Shown here piece after piece: positions 16,334 through 27,159 of a stretch of DNA of 63,835 nucleotides; position 1 is the stretch's first letter; each line of letters opens with the position of its first letter. Source of the DNA: JACCXJ01 sp052387115 (GTDB taxonomy: Bacteria; Pseudomonadota; Gammaproteobacteria; JACCXJ01); the NCBI GenBank assembly GCA_052387115.1, contig JBQTJM010000017.1, positions 1-63,835 on the forward strand, in the 5' to 3' direction. Position numbers and translations under genes: made by a program. The notes under the pieces are model-generated. The model had not been told where the DNA came from. It saw only the letters and a list, made by a program, of their open reading frames with translations, and did not search any database.

Positions 16334-17545
16334 TCAGTACCCCTCGCTCGGGTGTACGTAGTCGGGATCGGCCTTGGCGCGTTCCTTCAGGATGGCGATG
16401 GCCGGCAGGGTCTTGCCTTCGAGGAACTCCAGGAAGGCGCCACCGCCCGTCGAGAGGTAGGAGAGGCGTTGCGCGACGCCGAACTTGGCGATGGCCGCGA
16501 GCGTCTCGCCCCCGCCGGCGATGGAAAAGGCTTGGCTTGCGGCGATGGCCTCGGCGATGGCACGCGTGCCGGCGGCGAAGGGCTCGAGCTCGAACACACC
16601 CAGCGGCCCGTTCCAGACGATGGTGCGGGCCTCGGAAAGGCATCCGGCGAAGCGCGCGGCGGTCTTTGGGCCGATGTCGAGGATGAGATCGTCTTCGGAG
16701 ACCTCGGCGGCGGGTTTGACGGTCGCGCGCGCCGTGGGCGAGTACTCCTTGGCGCACACGCAATCCTCGGCCAGCGGGATCTCGCCGCCGCGTTCGCGCG
16801 CCTTGTCCATGAGGGAGCGGGCCACCGAGAGGAGCGGCTCTTCACAAAGGGACTTGCCGATGGGCAGGCCGGCGGCGCGCATGAGGGTGTTCAGGATCCC
16901 GCCGCCCACGATCAGTCGGTCGACCTTCTCGATCAGGGACTCGAGTAACGCCAGCTTGGCGGAGATCTTCGATCCGCCGACCACGGCCACGAGCGGCCGC
17001 TCGGGGTCCTTGACGATCCGGGCGAGCGCCTGGACCTCGGCTTGAAGCAGCGGACCGGCGCACACCTTGGGAGCATACTTGGCGATCCCATGGGTCGAGG
17101 CCTCGGCGCGGTGGGCGGTGGCGAAGGCGTCGTTCACATAGACATCGCAGAGCGCCGCCATCTTGCGCGCCAGCACATCGTCGTCGGCCTTCTCGCCGCG
17201 CTCGAAGCGCACGTTCTCGCACAAGATCGCCTCGCCGGGCGCGACCGTGACGCCGGAAAGCCAGTCCTTGCAGAGCCTGATCTCGCGGCCGAGCAGCGCG
17301 GACAGCGACCTAGCGACCGGGGCCAAGGACAGCGATGGGTCATAGCTCCCTTCCCGGGGGCGCCCGAGGTGTGAGACTACCAGTACTCGGGCCCCGGCCC
17401 GCAGGGCCTTGTGGATGGCGGGGAGCGCGGCCCGGATGCGGGTATCGTCGGAGATATGGCCGTCCTCGATGGGGACATTCAAGTCCTCGCGGATCAGGAC
17501 CCGCTTCCCCGCGAGGGCGATATCCGACATGGAGAGCATCGACAA
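16334..17545 (-). CDS. pgk: Phosphoglycerate kinase
   Basis: The 403-aa enzyme moves phosphate between 1,3-bisphosphoglycerate and ADP in glycolysis/gluconeogenesis or the Calvin cycle. It shows the family patterns KRVLIREDLNVPIEDG, VVSHLGRPREG, GGSKISAKLALL and the nucleotide-binding AGGGETLAAI. ATG at 17545 gives MSMLSMSDIALAGKRV; the internal ATG six codons later is also possible. It follows gapA by 9 bases, so the two form one minus-strand operon. A degenerate extra copy of its central part lies at 12341-12516. Confidence 0.97.
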   Translation of the reverse strand: MSMLSMSDIALAGKRVLIREDLNVPIEDGHISDDTRIRAALPAIHKALRAGARVLVVSHLGRPREGSYDPSLSLAPVARSLSALLGREIRLCKDWLSGVTVAPGEAILCENVRFERGEKADDDVLARKMAALCDVYVNDAFATAHRAEASTHGIAKYAPKVCAGPLLQAEVQALARIVKDPERPLVAVVGGSKISAKLALLESLIEKVDRLIVGGGILNTLMRAAGLPIGKSLCEEPLLSVARSLMDKARERGGEIPLAEDCVCAKEYSPTARATVKPAAEVSEDDLILDIGPKTAARFAGCLSEARTIVWNGPLGVFELEPFAAGTRAIAEAIAASQAFSIAGGGETLAAIAKFGVAQRLSYLSTGGGAFLEFLEGKTLPAIAILKERAKADPDYVHPSEGY

Positions 17546-17554
17546 TTCGAGACC

Positions 17555-18580
17555 TCAGCGCGCCTGCATCCAGGCGACGGTGGTATCGAGCATGCGGTTC
17601 GAGAACCCCCATTCGTTGTCGTACCAGGCCAGCACCTTGACCAACGTCCCGTCGATGACCCGTGTCTCGCTGGCCTCATAGATCGAAGACGCCGGATGGT
17701 GGTTGAAATCCACCGAGACCAGGGGTTCGCCGTTGTATTCCAGCACGCCGCGCAGATCACCCGCGGCCGCTTGTTTCATGACCGCGTCGATCTCCTCGAT
17801 GCTCGTTTCCCGCGCGGCGACGAAGCTCAGATCCACGAGCGAGACATTGACGACCGGGACGCGCATGGCGTAGCCGTCGAGCTTGCCGGCGAGCTCCGGC
17901 AGTACCAAGCCGACCGCCGCCGCGGCGCCGGTCTTGGTCGGGATCATCGACTGGGTCGCTGAGCGCGCCCGCCGCAGGTCCTTGTGGTAGACATCGATCA
18001 GGACCTGGTCGTTGGTGTAGGCGTGGATGGTGGTCATGGCCCCGCGCAGGACCCCGATGTGCTCGTGCAGGGGCTTGACCAGCGGCGCCAGGCAATTGGT
18101 CGTGCACGAGGCGTTCGAGATGACGGTATCGGATGCCTTGAGGGTCTTATGGTTGACGCCGTAGACCACGGTCGCATCCATCTCGGTCGCGGGGGCCGAG
18201 ACGATGACCTTCTTGGCTCCGGCCTTGAGATGGGCCGCGGCCGTGGCCTTGGTGGTGAAGAGGCCGGTGCACTCGTGTACCACATCGACCCCGAGCTCGG
18301 CCCACGGCAGCTTGGCCGGATCGCGCTCGGCCAACACCCGGATGCGGTCGCCGTCGACCAGCATGGCCTCCGCGATAGCCTCGACCTTTCCCGGAAACCG
18401 TCCGTGTACGCTGTCATAACGGGTCAGGTGCACGTTGGTCTTGACGTCGCCCAGATCGTTGATGGCCACGACCTCGATATCCGATCGGCCATTGTTCGAT
18501 CGGTACTGGCCTTCGTAGAGCGCGCGCAGGATGTTCCGGCCGATGCGACCGTATCCGTTGATTGCGATTTTGATTGTCAT
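17555..18580 (-). CDS. gapA: Glyceraldehyde-3-phosphate dehydrogenase, type I
   Basis: The 341-aa enzyme has the Rossmann start IAINGYGRIGRNILRAL and the catalytic SNASCTTNCLAPL with the nucleophilic cysteine near residue 155, plus the substrate-site pattern SVDFNHHPASS and the C-terminal WYDNEWGFSNRM. It converts glyceraldehyde-3-phosphate to 1,3-bisphosphoglycerate with NAD(P). The residues around INDLGDVKTNVHLTRYDSVHG resemble proteobacterial forms that may also use NADP; the cofactor is not settled by sight. It is followed at 9 bases by pgk. Confidence 0.97.
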   Translation of the reverse strand: MTIKIAINGYGRIGRNILRALYEGQYRSNNGRSDIEVVAINDLGDVKTNVHLTRYDSVHGRFPGKVEAIAEAMLVDGDRIRVLAERDPAKLPWAELGVDVVHECTGLFTTKATAAAHLKAGAKKVIVSAPATEMDATVVYGVNHKTLKASDTVISNASCTTNCLAPLVKPLHEHIGVLRGAMTTIHAYTNDQVLIDVYHKDLRRARSATQSMIPTKTGAAAAVGLVLPELAGKLDGYAMRVPVVNVSLVDLSFVAARETSIEEIDAVMKQAAAGDLRGVLEYNGEPLVSVDFNHHPASSIYEASETRVIDGTLVKVLAWYDNEWGFSNRMLDTTVAWMQAR

Positions 18581-18595
18581 GTTGCCCTTTGCTGT

Positions 18596-19171
18596 CTATT
18601 CATTCCTGTCGTTAACCGGCTTCGCCCATTTGATCGAGCAGCCCATGCTCGGGATCTGGGTCCTGGGACCCTGGCCGGTGTGCGCGATGCCCACCATCGC
18701 CTCGTAGAGCTCACGATGGGCCTCCGGCGGTGCCGGGTGACGCCCGCTTTCGTCCAGCCGCCCTCGGTACTGCAAGCGCAGATCGGCGTCGTAGCCGAAG
18801 AAGTCGGGCGTGCAGATCGCGCCGTAAGACCGGGCCACCGATTGGGTGTCGTCGATGAGATACGGGAAGGGATATCCGAGGCGGGCCGCTACCCGTTGCA
18901 TGTTGTCGAACGAATCCTCCGGGTAGTCGCCGGGATCGTTGGGCATGATGGCGACGCTCTTGACACCCTGATCGAGCAGCGCGCGGGTATCGCGCACCAG
19001 GCGCTCCTGGATAGCCTGGACGTAGGGGCAATGGTTGCAGATGAACATCACCAAGGTCCCCCGTTCCCCGCGGCACCCGGCCAGCGACCAGGTGTTGCCG
19101 TCTGTCCCGCGCAACGAGAAATCCGGTGCGGGCGCGCCGAAGTCGCACACGCGGGTCTGCATCAACGCCAT
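18596..19171 (-). CDS. Thioredoxin-family peroxiredoxin-like protein
   Basis: The 191-aa protein has an AhpC/TSA-like thioredoxin fold: GAPAPDFSLRGTDG, then the active motif CNHCPYVQA, and later YGAICTPDFFGYD. The CxxC of CNHC suggests a disulfide reductase or a redoxin rather than a classic peroxiredoxin. There is no signal peptide, so it is cytoplasmic. It precedes gapA by 15 bases and could be in its transcript. It is divergent from metK with a 170-base spacer. Confidence 0.85.
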   Translation of the reverse strand: MALMQTRVCDFGAPAPDFSLRGTDGNTWSLAGCRGERGTLVMFICNHCPYVQAIQERLVRDTRALLDQGVKSVAIMPNDPGDYPEDSFDNMQRVAARLGYPFPYLIDDTQSVARSYGAICTPDFFGYDADLRLQYRGRLDESGRHPAPPEAHRELYEAMVGIAHTGQGPRTQIPSMGCSIKWAKPVNDRNE

Positions 19172-19341
19172 GGCGGCCCTCCTAGCGGTTCGATAAGCAT
19201 GTCATGGTTCTTGCTAAACGCACTCGACGCGGGCCCTGGGGGCGGGGAGACACGCGCAACGTAAAGCTGTCCTTCGTCCCCGTGTCCAGTTACACTAATA
19301 AACCAACCACTTTTGGAACGGGCCCTACAGGAGAAGATACC

Positions 19342-20541
19342 ATGGAACACACGCGTTTGTTTACCTCCGAATCGGTGTCCGAAGGGCATCCGGACAAGAT
19401 GGCCGATCAGATCTCCGATGCGATCCTGGACGCGATCCTGGCCCAGGACCCGCGCGGCCGGGTCGCCTGCGAATCGCTCCTCACCACCGGGCTCGTGGTC
19501 ATCGCCGGGGAGATCACGACCTCGGCGCAGGTCGATTTTCGCACCATCGCCCGCGAGGTCATCCGCGACATCGGCTACCGGAGCTCGGATATGGGTTTCG
19601 ATGCGGACACCTGCGGCGTGATCGTCTCCGTCGGGCAGCAGTCGGCGGACATCGCGCAGGGCGTGAACGAGGCCGAAGGGCACGAGCAGGGTGCCGGGGA
19701 CCAGGGGCTCATGTTCGGTTACGCGTGCAACGAAACCGATGTGCTCATGCCCGCGCCCATCACCTACGCGCACCGCCTGGTGCGCCGCCAGGCAGAGGTC
19801 CGTAAGAGCGGCGCCCTGCCGTGGCTCAGGCCCGACGCCAAGAGCCAGATCACCTTCCGGTATCAGGGCCAGAGGCCCTGTGGCATCGATGCCGTGGTGC
19901 TGTCGACCCAGCACAGCCCCGAGGTCTCCCAAGCGACCTTGCGGGAGGCCGTCATGGACCAGATCCTGTTACCGGTCCTGCCGGCCGAGTGGATCGACAA
20001 GGGCACGCGCTTCTTCATCAACCCCACCGGTCGCTTCGTGGTCGGCGGGCCGATGGGGGATTGCGGCTTGACCGGACGCAAGATCATCGTGGACAGCTAC
20101 GGCGGCATGGCCCGTCATGGCGGCGGTGCGTTTTCGGGCAAGGACCCGTCCAAGGTGGATCGCTCGGCAGCCTACGCCGCGCGCTATGTCGCCAAGAACC
20201 TGGTGGCCGCCGGGGTCGCCGAGCGCTGCGAGATCCAGGTGTCCTATGCCATCGGGGTGGCCGAGCCGACCTCCATCAACGTCGATACCTTTGGGACCAG
20301 TGCGTTGGACGAATCGCGCCTCATCGCCGCGGTGCGCGAGGTGTTCGATTTACGGCCCAAAGGCATCATCGACATGCTACGACTGCTGCGCCCGGTGTAC
20401 CGCAAGACCGCGGCCTATGGACACTTTGGCCGCACCGAGAGCGAGCTGACCTGGGAGCGCACCGATCGGGTGGAGGCCTTGCGGAACGCGCTCGGGCTTA
20501 CCCGTGTGCATCAACGCGAGCCACTGGCGCGCGTGGGCTAG
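19342..20541 (+). CDS. metK: S-adenosylmethionine synthetase
   Basis: The 399-aa enzyme makes S-adenosylmethionine from methionine and ATP. It carries the start LFTSESVSEGHPDKMADQIS, the flexible-loop region, GGAFSGKDPSKVDRSAAYAA and the C-terminal GHFGRTESELTWE. ATG 19342 is backed by AGGAG at 19329-19333. It leads a methyl-cycle set with ahcY and metF. No SAM or SAH riboswitch pattern was visible in the 170-base leader. Confidence 0.97.
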   Translation: MEHTRLFTSESVSEGHPDKMADQISDAILDAILAQDPRGRVACESLLTTGLVVIAGEITTSAQVDFRTIAREVIRDIGYRSSDMGFDADTCGVIVSVGQQSADIAQGVNEAEGHEQGAGDQGLMFGYACNETDVLMPAPITYAHRLVRRQAEVRKSGALPWLRPDAKSQITFRYQGQRPCGIDAVVLSTQHSPEVSQATLREAVMDQILLPVLPAEWIDKGTRFFINPTGRFVVGGPMGDCGLTGRKIIVDSYGGMARHGGGAFSGKDPSKVDRSAAYAARYVAKNLVAAGVAERCEIQVSYAIGVAEPTSINVDTFGTSALDESRLIAAVREVFDLRPKGIIDMLRLLRPVYRKTAAYGHFGRTESELTWERTDRVEALRNALGLTRVHQREPLARVG

Positions 20542-20554
20542 CGCCGTTCCCTAC

Positions 20555-20584
20555 GGCCCTTATCTAATAGGCCCTTATCTAATA
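20555..20584 (+). repeat. 15-bp tandem duplication between metK and ahcY
   Basis: GGCCCTTATCTAATA occurs twice back to back in the short metK-ahcY spacer. It may only be slippage; its A/T content contrasts with the flanks and it lies about 45 bases before the ahcY start, so an effect on ahcY expression is possible but not shown. Confidence 0.8.
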
Positions 20585-20627
20585 GAAGATAGAAACCCCT
20601 CACCATCGAGCTGACCAGGAGCAATTG

Positions 20628-21941
20628 ATGAGCACACAACCCCTCGAGCGGTTCCAAATGGACTACAAGGTCGCCGACATCCGGCTTGCGGAATGGGGTC
20701 GCAAGGAAATCCGCATCGCGGAGACCGAGATGCCGGGCCTCATGGCATTGCGCGAGGAGTACGCGACTCAAAAGCCGCTTGCCGGGGCCCGGATCGCCGG
20801 CTGCCTCCACATGACCATCCAGACGGCGGTGCTCATCGAGACCCTGCTGACGCTCGGGGCCGAGGTGCGGTGGTCGTCCTGCAACATCTTTTCGACCCAG
20901 GACCATGCCGCCGCCGCGGTGGCCGCCGAAGGCGTGCCGGTGTTCGCCTGGAAGGGGGAGAGCGAGGAGGAATTCTGGTGGTGCATCGACAGAACCATCT
21001 TCGGTCCGGACGGCTGGCGCCCCAATATGATCCTCGACGACGGGGGCGATCTCACCAAAGTGATGCACGAGCGGTTTCCGGAGCTCTTGGCCGATGTGCG
21101 CGGTTTATCGGAGGAGACCACCACGGGCGTGCATCGCCTCTATGAGATGATGCGCGCCGGCACCTTGAAGGTCCCGGCCTTCAACGTCAACGATTCGGTG
21201 ACCAAGTCGAAGTTCGACAACCTCTATGGCTGCCGTGAGTCCCTGATGGACGGCATCAAGCGCGCCACGGGCGTCATGATCGCCGGCAAGATCGCGGTGG
21301 TCGTCGGCTATGGCGATGTCGGCAAGGGTTGCGCCCAGGCCCTGGGGGGGCTCGGGGCCACGGTGTGGATCGCCGAGATCGACCCCATCTGCGCGCTCCA
21401 GGCGGCCATGGAGGGGTATCGGGTGGTGACCGTGGACGATGTCTGCGGCCAGGGGGACATCTTCGTGACCGCGACCGGCAATGTGCGCGTGATCACCCAC
21501 GCGCACATGCGCGCCATGAAGGACCAGGCCATCGTCTGCAACATCGGACACTTCGATTCGGAGATCGACATCGCCTCCGTGCGACAGTATCGCTGGGAAA
21601 ACATCAAGCCCCAGGTCGACCACGTCGTCTTCCCCGACGGCAAGCGCCTCATCGTGCTGGCGGAAGGGCGCTTGGTGAACCTCGGATGCGCGACCGGGCA
21701 CCCGAGCTTCGTGATGTCCGCCTCCTTCACCAACCAGGTCCTGGCCCAGATCGAGATCTGGAACCATCACCAGGCCTACGAAAGGCGCGTCTATACCCTG
21801 CCCAAGGCCCTCGACGAGAAGGTCGCGCGCCTGCATCTGGCCAAGCTCGGCGTCAAGCTCACGCGCATGACGGAGGAGCAGACCGCCTACATCGGTGTCC
21901 CGGTGGATGGCCCCTATAAACCGGAATACTACCGGTACTGA
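20628..21941 (+). CDS. ahcY: Adenosylhomocysteinase (S-adenosylhomocysteine hydrolase)
   Basis: The 438-aa NAD-dependent enzyme splits S-adenosylhomocysteine, the product of methylations, into adenosine and homocysteine. Family marks are YKVADIRLAEWGRKEI, CNIFSTQDHAAAA, FNVNDSVTKSKFDNLYGCRE and the NAD motif VVGYGDVGKGCAQAL. ATG 20628 is chosen since AGGAG (20617-20621) is well spaced; an in-frame TTG sits just before. Together with metK and metF it forms the activated-methyl cycle, which would serve the methyltransferase in the downstream glycoconjugate cluster as well as housekeeping. Confidence 0.97.
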   Translation: MSTQPLERFQMDYKVADIRLAEWGRKEIRIAETEMPGLMALREEYATQKPLAGARIAGCLHMTIQTAVLIETLLTLGAEVRWSSCNIFSTQDHAAAAVAAEGVPVFAWKGESEEEFWWCIDRTIFGPDGWRPNMILDDGGDLTKVMHERFPELLADVRGLSEETTTGVHRLYEMMRAGTLKVPAFNVNDSVTKSKFDNLYGCRESLMDGIKRATGVMIAGKIAVVVGYGDVGKGCAQALGGLGATVWIAEIDPICALQAAMEGYRVVTVDDVCGQGDIFVTATGNVRVITHAHMRAMKDQAIVCNIGHFDSEIDIASVRQYRWENIKPQVDHVVFPDGKRLIVLAEGRLVNLGCATGHPSFVMSASFTNQVLAQIEIWNHHQAYERRVYTLPKALDEKVARLHLAKLGVKLTRMTEEQTAYIGVPVDGPYKPEYYRY

Positions 21942-21967
21942 GCGGTTGTTCTGAGGCAGGCCGCAGG

Positions 21968-22864
21968 GTGTCGTCGATGAGACCAAACGCCCGCGATCCG
22001 CTGTTCAGCTTCGAGTTCTTCCCGCCGCGTACGCCGGAGGCGGTGGGCAAGCTCGAGGTCACGCGTGACCGCCTCGCGGCGTTGCGGCCGGATTACTTCT
22101 CCGTGACCTTCGGCGCGGGGGGTAGCACGCGGGAGCGCACCTTCGAGACCGTGGTCGAGATCCGCGACAAGACCGGGATCCCGGCCGCCCCCCATGTCTC
22201 CTGTATTGGGTGTCCGACGCAGGCGCTACGGGAGGTGCTGGCGACCTACCGGTCGGCCGGGATCGACCGGATCGTGGCCCTGCGCGGCGATCTGCCCTCC
22301 GGTACATCGAGTTACGGGGAGCTGCGCTATGCCAACGAGCTGGTCGAGTTCATCCGCCGCGAGACCGGGGATCACTTCTTCATCGAGGTCGCGGCCTATC
22401 CGGAGTTCCATCCCCAGGCGGCGGGCGCCGAGGCCGATCTCGTCAACTTCAAGCGTAAGGTCGATGCCGGGGCCGACAGCGCGATCACCCAGTATTTTTA
22501 CAACGTGGACGCCTATTCCCGCTTCGTCGAGGCATCCCGAAAGCTCGGCATCGACATCCCCATCGTCCCGGGTGTCATGCCGATCATCAATTGCACGCAG
22601 TTGTTGCGTTTCTCGGATGCCTGCGGGGCCGAGATCCCGCGTTGGATCCTGAAGCGGCTGCGCGACTTCGGCGATGACCGCGTGGCGATCCGCGATTTCG
22701 GCGTGGACGTGACTACGGAGCTGTGCCGACAGCTCCTCGAGCGGGGCGCGCCGGGGCTGCACTTCTACACCATGAACCAAGCCGAGGCCTCGATCGCGAT
22801 CTGGCGTAATCTCGGGATCGGCACGGCAGACGCGCGCAGCCGGGGGGTCGCGGTTTCCGCATAG
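21968..22864 (+). CDS. metF: Methylenetetrahydrofolate reductase
   Basis: The roughly 298-aa flavoenzyme reduces 5,10-methylene-THF to 5-methyl-THF for methionine synthesis. It has FSFEFFPPRTPEA, VTFGAGGSTRERT, ALRGDLP and the C-terminal GLHFYTMNQAEA. GTG 21968 is the outermost start; ATG 21977 (MRPNARDPLF) gives an equally normal length. It follows ahcY closely and completes the methionine regeneration set. Confidence 0.96.
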   Translation: MSSMRPNARDPLFSFEFFPPRTPEAVGKLEVTRDRLAALRPDYFSVTFGAGGSTRERTFETVVEIRDKTGIPAAPHVSCIGCPTQALREVLATYRSAGIDRIVALRGDLPSGTSSYGELRYANELVEFIRRETGDHFFIEVAAYPEFHPQAAGAEADLVNFKRKVDAGADSAITQYFYNVDAYSRFVEASRKLGIDIPIVPGVMPIINCTQLLRFSDACGAEIPRWILKRLRDFGDDRVAIRDFGVDVTTELCRQLLERGAPGLHFYTMNQAEASIAIWRNLGIGTADARSRGVAVSA

Positions 22865-22906
22865 CTGCGAACCGCACGCCGTTGGGGCCCGCGAGGGCCG
22901 AGGGGT

Positions 22907-24346
<1,440 letters not shown>

Positions 24347-24347
24347 G

Positions 24348-25241
24348 ATGTATTACAGCTATTTCGGGCTAGCGCAGGCGCCCTTCAAGATCACGCCTGA
24401 CACGCGTTTGTTCTTTCCGGGGGGCAACCGCGGCGCGGTGCTGGAATCCCTGGTGTACGCCGTCACGAGCGGCGAAGGCATCGTCAAGGTCGTCGGCGAG
24501 GTGGGGAGCGGCAAGACCATGCTGTGCCGGATGCTGGCGCGGGAACTGCCGGAAGACACCGAGATCGTCTATCTCGCCAATCCGAGCCTTGCACCCGAGC
24601 ATATCCTGCATGCCATCGCCTTCGAGCTGAAACTGCCGGCCGCGGCATCGGACAGCAGGCTCAAGGTCCTTCACACCCTTCAGGATTATCTGATCCAGCG
24701 ACACGCCGAGAACGTACGGGTCGTGACCTTCATCGAGGAGGCCCAGGGTATGCCCATCGAGACCCTGGAAGAGATCCGGCTCTTGAGCAACCTCGAGACC
24801 CAGGACGAGAAGCTCCTCCAGATCGTGATGTTCGGACAGCCCGAGCTGGACGAGACGCTGGCCACTCCCCGCATCCGCCAGCTCAAGGAGCGCATCACCT
24901 ACAGCTTTTACCTCACGCCCTTCACGGCGCAGCAGGTGGCCGAATACCTCACCACCCGTCTGCGCGCCTGTGGTTACCAGGGCATGGGGCTGTTCACGCG
25001 CGGGGCGGTACGGAGACTCACCCGTAGCTCGCGCGGCCTGCTGCGGAGGATCAACATATTGGCCGACAAGGCCCTGCTCGCCGCCTATGCCGCCAACGCC
25101 GTCAAGGTGACGGCGGGCCATGTGCGACGCGCGTCCCGCGACAGCGAGTTCGGAGCGGGGCGGTGGCGCGTGGGGAGACTGATCGGCATAGCGGCGTGCG
25201 TCGGCCTGGCGGTCGGCGGCGCGCTGTGGTGGGCCTTCTAG
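24348..25241 (+). CDS. ExeA/GspA-like AAA+ ATPase with C-terminal membrane anchor
   Basis: The 297-aa protein begins MYYSYFGLAQAPFKITPDTR, the standard opening of ExeA-type ATPases found both in type II secretion and in exosortase-linked polysaccharide clusters. It has Walker A GEVGSGKT and a Walker B VVTFIEEAQ. Residues 278-297 form one hydrophobic helix (LIGIAACVGLAVGGALWWAF) ending the protein, so it is held in the inner membrane with the ATPase inside. The peptidoglycan-binding domain of longer family members is missing. It likely serves assembly or export by this cluster. Confidence 0.85.
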   Translation: MYYSYFGLAQAPFKITPDTRLFFPGGNRGAVLESLVYAVTSGEGIVKVVGEVGSGKTMLCRMLARELPEDTEIVYLANPSLAPEHILHAIAFELKLPAAASDSRLKVLHTLQDYLIQRHAENVRVVTFIEEAQGMPIETLEEIRLLSNLETQDEKLLQIVMFGQPELDETLATPRIRQLKERITYSFYLTPFTAQQVAEYLTTRLRACGYQGMGLFTRGAVRRLTRSSRGLLRRINILADKALLAAYAANAVKVTAGHVRRASRDSEFGAGRWRVGRLIGIAACVGLAVGGALWWAF

Positions 25242-25292
25242 TGGCTCGATACTTGCCTTTCGCTCGCCTGTCTTAAGGGTGGGAGGATCCAC

Positions 25293-26276
25293 GTGCAAGA
25301 GCGTTCGATACTGGTGACCGGCGGGGCTGGATATATCGGCAGTCATGTGGTCCGGCAGCTCGGGGAATCCGGCCACCGTGTGGTGGTCCTGGACAACCTT
25401 TCGACCGGCTTCAAGGAAGCGGTGATCCACGGGGTGCTCGTGGTTGGCGACAACGGAGACCCGCTGTTGGTGTCGCGCCTCTTGCGCGAGCACAACATCG
25501 AGACCGTCATGCACTTCGCGGCCCATACCGTGGTGCCGGAATCGGTCGAGCTGCCGTTGAAATACTACGGCAACAATACCTGCAAGACCCGCAACCTACT
25601 CGAGTGCTGTGCCGAGCACGGCGTCGAGCACTTCGTGTTCTCCTCGACGGCCGCGGTCTATGGGATCCCGGAGGGTGAGTGTGCCCGTGAAGACACCGCC
25701 ACCCGACCCATCAATCCGTACGGCACCTCCAAGCTGATGAGCGAATGGATGTTGCGCGACCTGGCGGCGGCAAGCGCCCTGCGTTTCGTGATCCTACGTT
25801 ACTTCAACGTCGCGGGCTCGGATCCGTCGTGCCGGATCGGACAGGCGACCCGCAATGCCACGCTCCTCATCAAGGTGGCCGCCGAGGTCGCCGCCGGCAG
25901 GCGTGCGAGCCTCGCCATCTTCGGCACGGACTTTCCGACCCCGGACGGCACCGGGGTCCGCGACTATATCCATGTCGAGGACCTCGCGGATGCCCATGTG
26001 AAATCGCTGGAATACTTGATGTCCGGCGGTGAATCGACGACGCTGAACTGCGGCTATGGGCGCGGTTACAGCGTGCGCGAGGTCATCGCCGCCGTGGAGA
26101 AGGCCGCCGGGCAGCGGCTCGAGGTACGCGAAGGTCCTCGCCGCGACGGCGATCCGCCGGTCCTGGTCGCCGAGGCCGACCGCATCCGCCGGGTCCTGGG
26201 GTGGCAACCGCGCTACGACGACCTGCACACGATCGTCGAGACGTCGCTGCGGTGGGAGCGAAACCGTGCCTATTAG
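25293..26276 (+). CDS. galE: UDP-glucose 4-epimerase
   Basis: The 327-aa SDR-superfamily enzyme interconverts UDP-glucose and UDP-galactose. It has the NAD motif VTGGAGYIGSHVVRQLGE, the catalytic Ser/Tyr pair in FSSTAAVYG and NPYGTSKLMSEW, and RYFNVAGSDP. The start is GTG 25293, preceded by GGGAGGATCC. It supplies activated sugar for the glycosyltransferase two genes downstream. Confidence 0.93.
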   Translation: MQERSILVTGGAGYIGSHVVRQLGESGHRVVVLDNLSTGFKEAVIHGVLVVGDNGDPLLVSRLLREHNIETVMHFAAHTVVPESVELPLKYYGNNTCKTRNLLECCAEHGVEHFVFSSTAAVYGIPEGECAREDTATRPINPYGTSKLMSEWMLRDLAAASALRFVILRYFNVAGSDPSCRIGQATRNATLLIKVAAEVAAGRRASLAIFGTDFPTPDGTGVRDYIHVEDLADAHVKSLEYLMSGGESTTLNCGYGRGYSVREVIAAVEKAAGQRLEVREGPRRDGDPPVLVAEADRIRRVLGWQPRYDDLHTIVETSLRWERNRAY

Positions 26277-26298
26277 GACCGACGCCCTACCGTGAGCC

Positions 26299-27156
26299 AT
26301 GCCTATGCCCGGTGATACGCCCGCGGTCCTGATCGACACCCATGTCCACATCCATGGCTGTTTCCCCCTGGCCGGGTTTTTCGATGCGGCTCACGTCAAT
26401 TTCGAGCGCGCCGCGCGCGCCCAGCCGGAAACCCATAAGAGCAGCGACGGTGGTTTCATCGGTGTTCTGATGCTGACCGAGACCGCACGCGCCGACTGCT
26501 TCAAGCGCCTTTCGGCATGGGCGGACGGCGCGGCCGATGGCGTTGACTCGGTGCTTGGGGACTGGCGTCTACGACACACGGAGGAGACCGGCTCCGTGAC
26601 GGCGGAGTGCCATGGACAATGCCTGTATATCATCGCAGGCCGCCAGATCGTCACGGCCGAAAGATTGGAGGTCCTGGCCCTGGGTTTCGAGGGCTTCGTT
26701 CCGGACGGGGAACCGATCCGACAGGTGATAGACCGAGTGCGATCGGCCGCGGCCGTGGCCGTGATCCCGTGGGGTTTCGGGAAATGGTGGGGCGGACGCG
26801 GCAAGGTGGTCTCGGCCTTGCTAAAAGACCACGAGGCCCTGGGGTTTTTTCTCGGGGACAACAGCGGCCGCACGGCGTTGCTAGGGCGACCCGCTCATTT
26901 CGAGGACGCCCGCCGAGACGGGATCGCCATCCTGCCGGGCACCGATCCCTTGCCGTTCCCGGCGGAGTACGGCCGCGCCGGCAGCTTCGGGCTCGTGGCG
27001 CACGCGACGATCGACCCGGGGCGACCCGCCGCGGAGATCAAACGCCTCCTCACGGGCACGCCCCTCGGGTTGAAACCCTACGGCCGCCTCGAAACCCCGC
27101 TGCGTTTCCTCCACAACCAGATCGCGATGCAGTTCCACAAGCACGCGGCCTCTTGA
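26299..27156 (+). CDS. PHP/amidohydrolase-like protein of the cluster
   Basis: The 285-aa protein starts with a metal-binding-type motif IDTHVHIHGCF, as in PHP phosphoesterases or amidohydrolases, and has further His/Asp pairs (VAHATIDPG; LGDNSGRTALLGRPAHFEDA). The rest fits no family I can name. No signal peptide is seen, so it is cytoplasmic. It lies directly between galE and the glycosyltransferase, with only 3 bases before the next start, so a hydrolytic step on a sugar or lipid intermediate is inferred. Confidence 0.6.
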   Translation: MPMPGDTPAVLIDTHVHIHGCFPLAGFFDAAHVNFERAARAQPETHKSSDGGFIGVLMLTETARADCFKRLSAWADGAADGVDSVLGDWRLRHTEETGSVTAECHGQCLYIIAGRQIVTAERLEVLALGFEGFVPDGEPIRQVIDRVRSAAAVAVIPWGFGKWWGGRGKVVSALLKDHEALGFFLGDNSGRTALLGRPAHFEDARRDGIAILPGTDPLPFPAEYGRAGSFGLVAHATIDPGRPAAEIKRLLTGTPLGLKPYGRLETPLRFLHNQIAMQFHKHAAS

Positions 27157-27159
27157 ATC

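Noticed and set aside
19172..19341. Possible SAM or SAH riboswitch before metK, and in the short ahcY leader
   Set aside because: No conserved core of the known SAM or SAH riboswitch classes could be seen, and the ahcY leader of 86 bases is mostly a 15-bp tandem repeat.
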